Shown: positions 1 to 12,963, counted from the first letter of the stretch. The stretch is DNA of 64,000 nucleotides from Onchocerca volvulus (GCA_000499405.2 HG738138.1:21958824-22022823); one strand, 5' to 3'. A program made the numbers and translations. The notes: generated from the letters alone by a model not told the origin.

Positions 1-198
1 CTGGTAAATGTTTATGTTAAATAATTACATGAATTTGATTTTAGACTTGATGTTGTAAAAAAGAGAACTATCAACATCTGGAGTTTGAATAGCATAATGC
101 AAGATTAAACGATGCTTAACAATACTGCTTAAATTCCTCGTAACAAGATCAGAATTATCTTTTTTCTGGACAAATTTATATTTTTTTCCATTTTTCAG

Positions 199-1489
199 TT
201 ATTAAATAACAAGCTGCGCATGATAATAACAAATGCTCGTAACTGTAAGGTTGCAACAACGCAAACTTCTCCACTGGATAATATGATACTGACTGATGGC
301 TCGAATCCCAAACCATCGCTAATAGAAGAACGTATCATAAATCTCCTGAATAGCCAAGATTCTCAGTTATCAGTTGATCGCATTGCGGATTTAGTTATGC
401 AAAAATTGGGAATTCTGAAAATTGCTGAAGCAGACATGAAATTGTTTCAGAAAAATACGAAAAATGAAAAATATGCCACCGTAAGTTTTTAAAAATAATC
501 GAATACAGTCTGTAGTTTGAAGTGAATTCTGTATTTGCAAATTTAAGATACGAAAAGTAAAACAGGCGCAACGTAGACATTTGGAGAAACTAAAGCAAAA
601 TTATATGATACAACTAAAAAGTGTTGAATCTCAAAACGAGCTAGAAATAAAACGACTGAAAAGCCACATAAAAAGAATGGAGGTAAGTGATATTTTATTT
701 TTGTACTGATAATTCTAAAAAGTAAGAATTACCGCGCAGATCTAGCTGAAAACTGGAGTTTCATTTTAAAAATGCTAAATCATTTTACTTATACTAGTTT
801 TAAAGAGGATTTTAAATTCTAATCATTTCAGGAAGAAAGGAAAACCATGAATGATAAGTTAGACAACTGTGAAAGAAAACTGAGGAATGCAGAAGCAAGC
901 ATTGTTAAGATGGAAGCAGAAAATCGTATGCTTCATGAAGAAAATCGAGTATTCAAACAGGATCTGGCGAAACGTTGTGATACTAACGAGAACCTTCATG
1001 TAATAGTTCACTTTGATAACGCTGTTGAATATCTTCTGATAAGCAACATGTGTAACAGTGCTGTTATCAAATGCACTTACTTTACTTAGTATTAATTTAA
1101 ATGCAATGTGATTGAACTTCGGTCATCATATTGCTAGATATTTTCTACTTCCAGAAGAGCATATTGCTTATTAATGGCCTTAAAGATAAACTCAGGAAAT
1201 CCGAAGAAGCAAAAAAAGTGATTCTGCAACAATTTCGCCTTTTAGAAACGGAACGTGATGAACTTGTGGAAGCGATCTACCACGGAATACACGAAGTTAG
1301 TCATTCATCAGAAATTTTACTTCGTGCCTTTTTATTGCGAATTCAACTTTTTTAGGATCAAATCAAATTTCCGAACTGCTTTTATATTCAACATCAATAA
1401 TTCAGGTGAAGAAAGTAAACCGTCTAGGCGATCGGATTTTGACAGCTGAAATCACAAAAGCGGAGGATCAAATTGAAAGACAAAAATAA
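199..1489 (+). CDS. Coiled-coil protein, 3' part of gene, possibly GAS8/DRC4-related
   Basis: Five exons (199-480, 548-682, 832-999, 1155-1295, 1406-1489) each have a length divisible by three, so every intron is phase 0. Together they encode about 269 residues ending in a TAA. The first exon begins after a TTTTTCAG acceptor and is open in frame through it, so the real start probably lies left of the window. From exon 2 onward the protein is charged and heptad-like (many E, K, L, R), as in a long coiled coil. Near the C-terminus, [18 protein letters not shown] resembles the 'QERDELY..F..AIQEVQQK' segment I remember from GAS8/DRC4 dynein-regulatory proteins. C. elegans keeps a GAS8-related gene in ciliated neurons, which makes this plausible. 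The product is shorter than human GAS8 after that point. The exon structure is well supported; the family name is an inference from one motif. Confidence 0.5.
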
Positions 1490-1792
1490 GATACTGATAT
1501 CTGTAATTCAGTTTGTCAGTCTTTCACCTATTCAGTGAAATTTTATGCAAATACAATTATTTATATAAGCCGTAGAAAAACAGAACTCCTTTTTGAAAAT
1601 TCTGATAAATAATCTTATAATATGTTTTAAAGGAACTAAAGAACTGAGTATATGTATCACAAAAACGGAGGATCAAATTCAAAAAAAGTGAGACACTGAT
1701 ACTTGCAATTCAATTTGTCGGTTTTCTCTTTGTTCAGTGAAATTTTAAGCGAAAACGATTTCTATCTACATAAGTCATACAAAAACAGAACT
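1452..1792 (+). repeat. Diverged tandem duplication of the last exon and 3' UTR of the coiled-coil gene
   Basis: About 1452-1590 and 1660-1792 align along most of their length. Shared blocks include CGGAGGATCAAATT, a run like GATACTGATA.CT, TTCAGTGAAATTTTA and AAAAACAGAAC. The first copy holds the end of the coding sequence and its stop; the second is non-coding remnant. Similarity by eye is roughly three quarters, so the duplication is not recent. Confidence 0.6.
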
Positions 1793-2940
1793 TCTTTCTA
1801 TTAATATGTAATATATCAAAATTCCAGAAATAATTTCTGCAAAACTTACTGATCTCTTGGTCTGCTCCTATATTTGCTCGATTTTTAGAGTTCTGTGCAT
1901 AGAAATGAAGCTGAACACAACAACAGCTGCCTCATGCTTCCGCATCTACCCCATTTCAAAAATTCCACTTAATTTCGTTTACTCAATCCCGACCCAGTTT
2001 TTAACCAAGTTTCAAACTTAGCATTTATCCTGTATTACCTTCCACATAAATTATAGTATGTTTCTAATTTAACAGATGAGTTCCAAAGATTTTGTTCTAG
2101 AAGCTGAAACAATATCACAAACATTGAAATCAATGAGTGCTGTGACTATCATTGTTCCAAAACTAAAAAAAAAGAAAAATTGGTTTCTGATATAACAATA
2201 ACGAATATTATATGAGGAAAAGTTTATTAAGAAGCTATCAGATGGAACAAACGCCTCTTACACGTTAATCTCCATTTCACCTTTGCTAAATGTTAACTTC
2301 GCATTGTAATCAATAAAAAAAGAAAAACACCTAATCATGAAATGTCAGCTACCCCAATCACCCGTGAATGTCGGATTGTCTTTTATATTCGGACTTAATC
2401 TTCGAGACCAAATTATCTTTTCTTCAACCATTATGGATATAATAAACTTCCAATAAATCAAAATTTTCTTACAAATATAATAAAGTAAATACTCATCAAT
2501 AAAATTTGACGACTGTGAAAAACGTAATATAATTTGACCTTATGCTGCATAATGTAATTATAAATTTAGGCACATATCATACATGCATGAAATAAAAATG
2601 CTTTATGGTCAGCACGAGATCACTGTGAAATTAAAAAACAATAGAAAATGAATAGAATGGAAAATCAGAACACAAGAAAATAAGAAAAAACCAAAAAATT
2701 GAGCAACCGGTTGCAAAATCATGAGGACAAATCTCCACATCTAGCTGACAGTCAGTAATTATAGTTCCGATTACAAATATAGATGAATAAAATCAATCAA
2801 TACTTTTACATGCAATCTAATGATATAGCAATGATTCAAAATCTAATAGTTCCTTAGTAAAATGATGATAAAATGCTTTCAGCGCAGGCAGCTCTATTCA
2901 ATTTGTATGTAGCTCCAATAGGTGCAACAATCCATCGTGA
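1793..2940. other. Intergenic, nothing supported
   Basis: AT-rich sequence between the end of the coiled-coil gene and the end of the leftward gene at 2948. I found no exon with matching splice signals and no RNA gene. Confidence 0.5.
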
Positions 2941-2947
2941 CATCTTT

Positions 2948-4500
2948 TTATTTGCAAAAACCATTCAAGATTTTTGGATCCAAGTTAACATCTCTTAGAA
3001 AACGTTCCGTCAAATAACCTTCAACATCGAAGGGCACAAAATCTAAAACGTATACTCATATTTAAAGAATAAAACTTTTTGTTCCTCAAAGAACTCCGAT
3101 TATAAATTTCCTTATTAAGAAATGAATGTCATACCAGTCAATATGGCACGATGTTAGCTCTAAAAAAAAAAAAAAAAATTGTAAAGAATGGAATAATCGT
3201 TCAAAGATGTATTTAAAAATTTTTGGAGATTTGTTGCTAATATTCCTATTCTTTAAATCTCAAAATGCAGTTGCACATCTGAATCTTTCCTGTTGGTGAA
3301 AAATGAATGAGTGACAATGACTGACAAATTCTAAAACATCCTACAACTGAAGCTGTTCAGCTTTGCTTTGCTGACTACTGACAACATCGAATATTTATGA
3401 AGTGAATACTTGAAGTAATCTAACTATATTAAGCCAGGTATTCAGAATATTAACATTATTACAGATAACTAATTTTAAAGAACATGTCACTTAGTATAAC
3501 CACCTCTAAAAATATATTAGAAAAATGACCTTTTGGCAGTTGCTTCTTTGGTCGATAATGGTTGACGGTTTTATCGGGACGGCCGTCAGGTGTACGGAGA
3601 AATTCTTCGGTTGCTGAAAAACTTCACTATCAAATAGAAACATGAAATTTCTAGTTCAATACTGATTACATTTATGAAATGGTTATAAAGAACGAGTGGC
3701 TAACTTCAATGATATATTTTATTCATTCCCTTCCACACTAACCTTTCATTAAAATCGACACTACTTCCATATTTATACGTTTTGTAGCATCTGGTGAAAT
3801 ATGATTATGTTTCCGTTTAGATAATGCTGGAATTTGCATGTTCCTGGAAGACTTATTTCCTTTTTTTTTGTAGTAGTTTGAAAAACATAAATAAAATATC
3901 GAAGTTCCGCTTTTTCCAAGTAACGGAAGATGAAAATACCAAACACTATATGGTATACAATATCGTTCCTTCCGATGATATTTCACAAAAAAAGTTTGAA
4001 CAGTCTTGGTAAAAAGATGACAATAAGCCGGGATAAACAATGTTTTAGAAATTTTTTTCTCGACCCCGTAAAATTATAGTCATATTTCTGAAACCTTAAA
4101 GTTATGAAATATTCACATTAATAACATACATTTCATTTTTATAAGGTTTTTCATTCTCAACACCATACTGATTCAGCGTTCTTTCATCTGAAAATATTCT
4201 TGCTAATTGAGCATCAGTACAAACAAGATAAGTTATAAAAATTATTAAACCACTTATGTATTACTCATATAATCCCCAAATTTCCTTTTAAAGATGCGAA
4301 ATAATCTCAACAGTGTAATAATCCCTACCTTCATAATTCAGTTTCGCAGAAAAGATGGTAAATATGTTTAGAATAAAACTGGTAAAACGAAAGAAATAAA
4401 CAATCTTTAGAAGATAGAAATTTATGATTAAGTTTTCTAAACGACTAACAAATTCCTGATCGTGCAGTTACATTTCGACGTCCATTATAAACCAAAGTTG
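2948..4500 (-). CDS. Unrecognised multi-exon protein (3' half well formed, 5' half uncertain)
   Basis: I do not recognise this protein. Three linked 3' exons are convincing: one ending at 3743 (open from 3843 or further upstream), 3613-3530, and 3042-2948. Each has good acceptors (CTTCCAG, TTTTTCAG, TTTTAG) and matching phases. They read ...RINMEVVSILMK / ATEEFLRTPDGRPDKTVNHY... / DFVPFDVEGYLTERFLRDV...FCK-stop, a soluble charged sequence with no membrane segment. Upstream, about 4125-4220, a further segment reads DERTLNQYGVENEKPY with a GTATGTT donor. Near 4450-4530 an ATG-initiated stretch (MYKVSHSSTVPRSTLVY) may be the first exon, but its phase does not connect cleanly. Composition and splice signals argue for a real gene. 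No domain or catalytic motif is apparent. Confidence 0.4.
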
Positions 4501-5291
4501 AACGAGGAACAGTCGATGAATGACTCACTTTATACATTCCAAACTACTAAACTGTATAAATATGCATTTTATGATAAAATGATACAGATTGTTGAAGTGA
4601 TTTATGACTGATAACGTAATACATAACAGGAGATATCGCTAATAATGACAATAATAACATTTGGGGGAAAGAGATAAATTCAAACAAATCGATACAGTGA
4701 TAATGATGTAAATTTGCGACAATAAATTATATATCAAAAAACAAAGTACGTAATCAATAAAATATATCCTTGATATTTACTATTCTCTGGTTCTCAAATT
4801 TAATACTATCAATAGCAATACATCCTGCATAATCTTAAAATTGTTTTTTTTTCAATAACAATAAGTGACACATAACCGAGAACAACTCGCCTCAGTAAAG
4901 TAACCACCCAACCGGATATCTCGGGAAGCGAAAGTGAGCTACAATAAAACAAAACTGCCACAAAACCCGCTATTAAAACAAACCGAGTTTTTCTAACGCG
5001 GCCCGTTGAGAAACGATCTTGAGATTTGCCGGGATTTTGCTTATTGGATTTTGCTTATTTTTTCTTTAAAGTTGCGCGTCTGTAGTTATGGTCTCCTCGG
5101 AAGAATCTTTGATGGAGAAGAAATGGAGGAGTTTTCTTTCTTCCGCACCTCTCTTCTCGTTCTACCTCCTTTTCGACAGAATGAGTCTATTGAAATGTAA
5201 AAGATTGTAGGCAAAGAGCCAGAAGTAAATGGCTTTGATCGATTTAATCTCTTTACTAGGATTAATTTCAAAACTTTTGGTTAGTTTCAAA

Positions 5292-7818
5292 ATGGCAGTA
5301 AGCAGAGGTAAGAGTTGGAAATTATTAGAATGTACTTAAAAGACATCACCGTGCTGAAGTAATCTACTAAATTCCCCTACTGATAATCATTTCTAGCTTG
5401 ATGACTTGTAAAAGCTGAGATTTGCCTGAAGAATACTTGGCTTATGTGAAACGTATACCTCCAAAATACAAATTCAGCAAGCGCAAAATTTTAGTTGATG
5501 TTATCTTAATTGGAATTAAATGTCAGCAAACAATTGAAATGGGTCGTGATTGGCTTTTCACAGAGGAACAGCTCACAAATACACCTTCTAGAAGAGATGG
5601 AATTGATCGTGTCGAAGAAGATAGGCTGCGAAGAGAAGGAATTAAATTTATTGTCGAAATTGGCAGTGGTTTGAAATTGTAATTTATTATTGCATGAAGA
5701 TATTTTGCATTTTTTTTTTTTAAAATGATAGTGGTGAACTGTGTGCATTCCCATGGTTTACAAAAATTTTAGTTCACAAATTCTTTTTCTGAAAGACTGA
5801 ATCTTACTTGTATGATCCAGCTTGTCAATCATTTCATTTATTTCTTATGCAACTCCTGCTAATCATTTAGTTGAAATTTAGAAAATTAATTACCTCTGAA
5901 AAATCAGTTACTTCAGGCAGCCAAATCCAACACTGGCAACAGCAGCTGTTTATTTTCATCGTTTCTATATGTTTCATTCTTTCAAGGAATTCCAGAAATA
6001 TGTACGTGTTTTCCTTTTTTTTTTGTGTTATTGTGCAAAAGATCTAAGACTATTTCTACAAGAAATCAGGCAATAACTTCTAACTTTTCACAATTTTTAT
6101 CGTTTCTGCCTTTAAAAAAATAAATTGGTTAGGAAAAACAAAATTTTTAAGGCAGCTTATTTTGTCATTTTTTTCATCTGACATTTTTTGTTTTATAGTT
6201 TCAATGTGTAGTCTTAGCAGGTAGACATTTATTTAATGAGTTATGGTGTTTAAAATATAACGAAATTCTAGTATGCTTTTGTGTACTTTCCAAGACAAAG
6301 GAAAAATATTTCACTAAACTTAATTGATAGATATGGCTCTCAGCAGAGCCGCTGCTGTGGAACCAGATCAATCAAATTTTGAACATAGGAGTTTATTTCA
6401 GCTAACAGCTTTGGGTTGTTTGTTTTTGGCTGGAAAGGTCGAAGAGACACCAAAGAAATGCAGAGACATTGTACTGATTGCAAAAGAAAAGTATCCTGAT
6501 TTGTACAGTATGAAAAATGCAATTGTAAGTGATTAAAGATTGCAAATGAACAAAGTAAGAGTTGTTAATCGCGAAGAACTTGTCACTGAAAGTTTTTATA
6601 AAATAACTTTTCGAAACCAGTGCAGTGTAGCTTAAGAATTAAATTTCAGGAGGAGGTAATGGGTATCGAACGGGTTCTACTACAAACAATTAAATTCGAT
6701 CTTCATGTGGATCATCCATATACATTTCTCCTGCAATATCAGAAAGTGAAATTTTCTGGAAAACTGAGACTTAATTTGATATACTGTCGTTTACCTTAAA
6801 ATGTTGCTTTTTCGTCTGTTTACTGTCAATTTCTGAAAAAATGACTTGTTGAAATTTGATATTCTCAATAGTCAAGTTTCAAGGTTTTCAAATTGGATCG
6901 TGAGAAGAAGCAAACGGTACTGCAGAATGCTTGGACATTTGTGAATGATTCGATATCAACAACGTTATGTCTTATGTGGGAACCAGAAGTGGGAATTAAT
7001 GTTATTTTGTTTAATGATATCATCTGTGCTTATTTAATTCATCATTGGAATCTATATTAAAATGTAGTGATATTTAGGACGATTCAAGGATACTGTTGAC
7101 TTTTAATTGAAGTAACTATATGAATTGCAATTGATAATTGGAGTTGTTAAAATGTTTCGGAAGAGGTTTTCAATAGTAAATATTGCAAGACTTAAACATC
7201 TCTAACATTTTGCCAATTCTTGAATCACTGAAGCAACAATACAAATATTTTTTATGTCCAGGTCATTGCGATTTCGCTGATATACATGGCTTTAAAAATG
7301 ATGAAACTAGATAATTGTGACTGGATTGATCGGCAGCCAGGCGAACAATGGTGGGATCAATTCGTTGCCAATTTGACTTCTGATATGATGGAAGACGTCA
7401 GTTTTTTCTTCTTTTTTTTTTTTTTTCAATACTTTCATTTCAAAACTTCTTTTCATGAATAGTTGTGATTTTTTTTCGTCTCTGTTGCCTTTGTGTTTTC
7501 AAATCCTCTAAGATTCGCCCACAATTATTCTTTGAAGCAATATATAATTTCTCATCTTGGTGACCATTTACTATATTGAACATGAACAGTATCGTAATAT
7601 TGAAATATCTTGTTTTTTTTCTTCAGTAGAATTAACAAGATATTTTGACAGCTGTGTTTGCATGCGATCTTGTTATGTCATGGAAATGTTGAACTGGTTA
7701 ATTAAATTGTTCTGTCAAGTATTGACAAAGACAATAGATTTGATTAATGTTTGTGTGATTGTAGGTTTGTCATAAAGTGCTTGACTATTATACGATAACA
7801 AAATCGGAAAGTCGATGA
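5292..7818 (+). CDS. ccnk-1: Cyclin K (CDK12/13 partner)
   Basis: Cyclin K activates CDK12/CDK13-type kinases, which phosphorylate Ser2 of the RNA polymerase II C-terminal domain in the nucleus. My exons are 5292-5307 and 5432-5678 (start region uncertain), then 5917-6001, 6402-6524, 6650-6745, 6872-6988, 7262-7396 and 7765-7818, giving about 290 residues in one frame. Landmarks in order: [33 protein letters not shown] (first cyclin-box helices), [45 protein letters not shown], then the second box with [16 protein letters not shown] and WWDQFV. The [11 protein letters not shown] and LQTIKFDL segments fit cyclin K better than cyclin T or L. The protein ends directly after the second cyclin box, so the long proline-rich tail of vertebrate cyclin K is absent. 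An alternative start is the ATG at 5538 (MGRDWLF). Confidence 0.88.
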
Positions 7819-8224
7819 TCGCTCCTATGTGTTGTTCGAATCGACATTTGGTATTGACGCAAAGTTTCAGTTGAAGAGAAGGAAAAAACAACATTCAATG
7901 AGTCACAGTAAGAAATGTTAATCTTATCTCGTAAAATTGTACATTGCTGTACCACTATAATTAGTGATCGCTAAAAAATTGCTGATTTTGTACAATTTCT
8001 TTGGTATAAGATTTTTTACCTATATATTTTAAATTACCTATCAACAATTTATGCACAAGTTACGATATATTACGTTATTTTACTATAAATTCTTTATTTT
8101 CATTTTGACACTTTCACATGACCTTTTTAGAAAAAGGAAAAAAGCAGATTAGGAAATGATTTGTTTTTAAAACTTCGGTCTTTGGTACTATATCATTTCT
8201 CAAATATATATTTCCTAATCATAG

Positions 8225-8359
8225 CTTGAAGTTGGCTTTCGAATTACTTCACCTGGGAAATTGAATACTAGATTTCTGAAGAAGTTCGGATTAGAAATGA
8301 AGCAACAACAGCAAAGAATACGCTTGAATGAGACTTTCGATAGATATCTCTTTTCATAG
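8225..8359 (+). other. Orphan open exon-like segment, 44 codons plus stop
   Basis: After an ATCATAG acceptor the frame reads EVGFRITSPGKLNTRFLKKF, then QQQQ and FDRYLFS-stop. The composition looks coding, with basic and glutamine-rich parts. It lies 0.4 kb downstream of the cyclin K stop and could be an alternative 3' exon of that gene or a chance frame. The rest of 7819-9042 shows nothing I can support. Confidence 0.2.
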
Positions 8360-9042
8360 ATATCTTTTCGCTCAAAAATATTTGCTTCATGAAACAATAA
8401 GAATATAAAATTGTAAATGAATATTTCTGTTAATTGAAATTTTCCCTTTCCTTTTTTTTTTCTTTTTTTTTTTTTGCCAAAGATGAGGCAAAATTTATCG
8501 ATAAAGCGAGAAGTGAAAAGTTAAATATGATGCTACAGTAAGACATAAGATACAATATTTGACAATTTTATGAAATTATGAGAAGTAGATGATTGTTCAT
8601 CAAACAGTGACAGTGCAGATGATCCATAGAGGAGAGGAAACAAAAGTATTTAAGTAAATAAAGGCTGTAATATCGGAAAATTTTGGAAAAGCTGATTTTG
8701 TCTTACAAATTTGTCTTGTCCATTTTAAAGTTCAAAAAATCGTGGACATATCGTATTGTAAATCGAACCATAATAAAACGAATGAAAAAAATACGAAGAA
8801 GACGACAACATTTGTCATATATGCAATTGTAGTGAGATTACGAGAACCTGAGCAGAACAGCCAAATACCTGTAACAAATACTATACAGGTCCATCCAGCA
8901 AGCCATTTCATCGATACATATCGGAAATATTCTTCCTATAAAATTTTGTAATTATAATATTGATTTGATTGAAATCGGTACGTGAATTTAAATTTCGGTC
9001 CAAGTTTCGTAAAGATTCCGTATATTTAGATTTGCTTTTATT

Positions 9043-12000
9043 TCAACGAAATGAAATTGTAATCAGTGATAGCAAGCGCTGAAGTTTTCTGATTAGGATT
9101 CTAAAAATATCGCCATTTTCTGCTAAGGTGAGCAATCCTGTCAAACTTACAATTCTGCCGCGTCTTTTATATCGTTTCATGCGACATTCTCTGTTTTTCA
9201 GTGGAGTTTTGACTCGTTCAGGAAGAGTTATCAGTGTTTCTTTGGCTTTATCCCATGATCCAGGACCTTCAAGTCGGTAGACGTACGGTGCATTAGCACC
9301 AATAAACAATCGAAAGCAAAAACTAGGCTCTGTGAATATATACTGAAAACAGAATAGATGATTCAGGTGTATGCAAAAAAGAAAAAAAAAGCTAACCTTG
9401 AAAATTTGAAATTAATATAAAAAAACTAATCCCCTAATTACGTAGAAATATGAAAGTATGTTGCACAGGAAAACGATCAATATAAATCCAAAAATTACCT
9501 TCTTTAAATTAGGCTTACAACCTATTTGTTCAGCAATTTCGTCCATATATTTGATGTAATCCACTTGGACAGTATGTTTGTTACTTTTGAAATATCTGTT
9601 GTAAAAGACAAACACAATTTGCTCAAGATTAATGGCATTACGTTTATGACAGTAGTTTAAATCATTTATTACAGTAACTTAAATTTTTGCCGAGCCATCT
9701 ACCACATTTGACAAATAGCCGCCTTGCAATAAACAGCTTATGAAAAAATAGTTCTCAAAACCAATTTATAAGTCAATTATAAGCTATAGCGGAGAATGGT
9801 TTTAGATTCTTATCTTGCCTTCTCTTAATTTCAGCTTGCTTAAATTTAATATCAGCCAACATTTCTCCATGAAAAGGTAATTTAATTTGACCACTAAATA
9901 TAGCAGCAACCCATCGACATTGCATTTCAGATATTGGTAGAATACTTCCAATGGGTTGAATCAGACCGATAACCGCTAAAGTAGGATATTTCAACGGAAA
10001 AACATATTTGTACAATTCCACTTCATGATTCTGGAAAATATAGCTTGAAAAAAATTATCCATTCAAAATTAATCAGTAATTTCAGAGCCTGTTTTAGAAC
10101 AATATTTTAGAAAGGAAATCTTCAAAACTAATCAAATTCCAGTACAGACATGATTTTTCTTCAGTAGCATAAGTTTAATGAGATTCGTGTAGAGCGTGTA
10201 AAACGTGAAGAACTAAAATGCTATATTGCCATCTTCTAAATGATCCGCATATTTAAAAACATGTTAAAAATATTGACTTTTAGTGGTATAATAAATTCCG
10301 GATACAGAAACGGAAAACCGAACGTATAACCGGTAGCAAAAATAATCACATCGGTTGGAAATTGACGTCCTCCTTTGACTTGAACAGTCATTTCTTGGAT
10401 TAATTCGACATCCTCCTGAACAATTAACAGAAGTATAATGCGATAGTGAGATAAAATAATCCTCAGAAAAATATTTAATTTCCGTAAAAACTCACCGTAA
10501 TGACAATTCGTCCGCTACAGAGAAGATTGGGCAAATCATCGTTGATAGTAGGATGCTGTTGCAGAAATCGATGATTCGGACGAAGTCCATACAGATCATG
10601 ATCCAATCGTAGCTTAAATAGAAAATAAGAATCAAAATCTCATTTTTGAAATACGAATTTTACAGGTATCAAAGTAAATAGGATGTAATCAAAAAGAAAA
10701 CGAAACAGGGAAGATTAGAGAGCGACTACTTAGAAAATAAAGAAAACAATTATTTTGGGTTAAAAAAAAGAAGCATTGTCAACATTTTTCATATTAAAGG
10801 ACTGCAATTATGGAATTAAATTTACTTATATCATTACGGCTAATTAAATTTGTTCATTTACTGCATTTATAATCACTGATAAATTTTATAAATCAACTAG
10901 AAACCTGCAAGCGATGCTCTATGAAATCGTTAACAATTGTCCATGGTAATTTATTCATCAAATAGCTATATAAACGAGTCATCATTTTCAAATCGTAAGG
11001 AATACCTCCTTGACTTACACGATTGAATATCCATGAGCCGCGTCGAGTGGAAACTGTCACCTAAATTGAGGTGTTTAAAATATCTTGCAAATGTATATTA
11101 AATTATTGATCTAGTTAGTAGATAATTAATGAATCATTGTGACCAGATTGGCTAAAAAATGTTTCGAGCCACGATTCTGAAACTCTATCATTTTTATTTT
11201 AATCGCGATTTAAAAATCAATGAGGTAACATTATATAGCAGCTCTAATCAGAAGGAAAGAATGATAGTCACAGTTCAAATGCGAGATTTTGAGGGATTAT
11301 CGATTTGGGTTCAACGCAAGAAACTGACAATCAATAAATTTTCTTCTACTTATTCACTCCATCAAATAGTAATGATTCTAACCGACTTCGAAACTCCAGA
11401 TAATTCTGAAGCAATGTCAAGAGCTGAATTACCAATTCCAATGATAAAAATATCTTTTCCTTCAAATCCTTGGTAATCGCGATATTCATGGGAATGAAGG
11501 ATACGTCCTTTGAATTTTTCAGTCCCTAAATAAAATTGTATCATCTATATAATTTTTTGAAATTAATACTGGTAGCACTGAAAGTTCTTTTTAGGTAATC
11601 ATATTTCAAGAAATATTAATTGAATTTAAAAACCACTATAATCAGAGGATTCTGAATATCATAGTTAAATAAGCAACAAAAGAATTTGAAGAAATACTTC
11701 TCAAAAGAAGATTTTTTGGTATAGTAAGATGTACCAGGTATTTGAGGATATTGTGGGATACCATGATGTCCAGTGCATATGATTACATAATCAAATAATT
11801 CCTTATCACCATTACTTGTCTTTATTTCCCAAAAATTACCCATTCGTGAAACCTAAAAATTAAAAATGCTGTTTTGCAAGTTTTAACATTAAGCTTTCAC
11901 TTAACTCCAAAACAATACAAATTTAAATGGTTTAAAGTTGGCCGAAATCGCATCTCACTTGGACCTACTATAGAATAATCATGGAAATTACCTGCTCTAC

Positions 12001-12963
12001 CGTGGTATTAAAACATATATGTTGGTACAAATTATTTATTCTGGCGTAATTTTTCAAATATTCCAGAACTTTTGAATGATGCATAAAATTGCAAAAGTTA
12101 GCTGGTGGTGGAAAATCAGAATAGGCCGACATTTCTTTCGAGGTATTCATAACCGTCGACTTCATCACCGTACCTCCCTCCTAAACTTCTTTTTAAAAAT
12201 TTAAATTGCTTTATATTTTGATCCCATCTTGAATATCTCGCTTCATCATTAAATTTTGATTTCCATTAGCTTTGCAATCACTCTCTCTTTCGCTATATAT
12301 CTCTTTTTTTGTTTTATAATTTCACTTTTTGTGCTAAGACAACTTAATTTCATAAAAAATTAGATCTTGGATAGCAAGCAAAGTGCAAGCCATCTTGAAA
12401 AAGAACAATTTTTTCCTTATCCTGATTTTAACATTCTTCCAAAACGTAATAAGTATTTGTTCAACTTTTAGCTTCATAATGGTACAATTTTTGGGAAAAG
12501 TGTTCCGCAATTCATTTTACTGATTTTATTTCTCCAGAAAAAAAAAAAAAAAAAGAAAAAAAATGAAAAATATGGCTACAAAAGCTCAGCAGATTTTTTT
12601 TTTTTATTTTTTAGCAAAATAATTGATTTACATTGAAGTGAAATAAATTTCATGTTTTCAGCTTGCTGAGGATTGCAATAACAATTCCAACAAAAGTTTT
12701 TAACGAAATTATGAGAACATTGATAGATCACTAGAAAATTTCAAGAATTAAATTATCAAATCTCCAGTGATTTTAATGCTCAAAGTTTCAGAACCAAATG
12801 AATTGGGAATTTTATATCAACTTACAGTTAATTCAGGTCGATAATTCCACAAACCTCCGACATCGCTAGTGCGTTCGTAAGCAAGCACATCAAGGCCAAC
12901 TGCGCGACATTCCTTGATGGCAGGTAAACCACTTGCTCCTGTACCTATCACACAAACTCGCAT
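9043..12963 (-). CDS. Flavin-containing monooxygenase (FMO)
   Basis: FMOs use FAD, NADPH and oxygen to oxygenate soft nucleophiles (N, S), usually at the ER membrane. Ten exons (12963-12826, 12180-11992, 11852-11735, 11525-11383, 11060-10905, 10612-10496, 10415-10278, 10030-9819, 9595-9499, 9342-9043) sum to 1608 bp, encoding 535 residues, the normal FMO length. Motifs: N-terminal FAD loop CVIGTGASG; FMO fingerprint FKGRILHSHEY (FxGxxxHxxxY); NADPH loop IIGIGNSALDIA; VTVSTRRGSWIFNR; FATGYTFGFPF; C-terminal EGPGSWDKAKETL. The start is the ATG of MRVCVIGTGASG. Intron 8 has a GC donor (AG|GCAAGA), which is required to join AEIKRR to YFKSNKHTVQVDY. In the last exon a strong GTAAGT donor follows RRGRI, so an alternative C-terminus is possible. 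The terminal segment is only modestly hydrophobic. Confidence 0.95.

Noticed and set aside
6324..6401. Upstream part of the open frame before the third cyclin K exon ([21 protein letters not shown])
   Set aside because: The TTTCAG acceptor at 6401 joins KEFQKY directly to [15 protein letters not shown], as the family requires; the upstream frame is intron.
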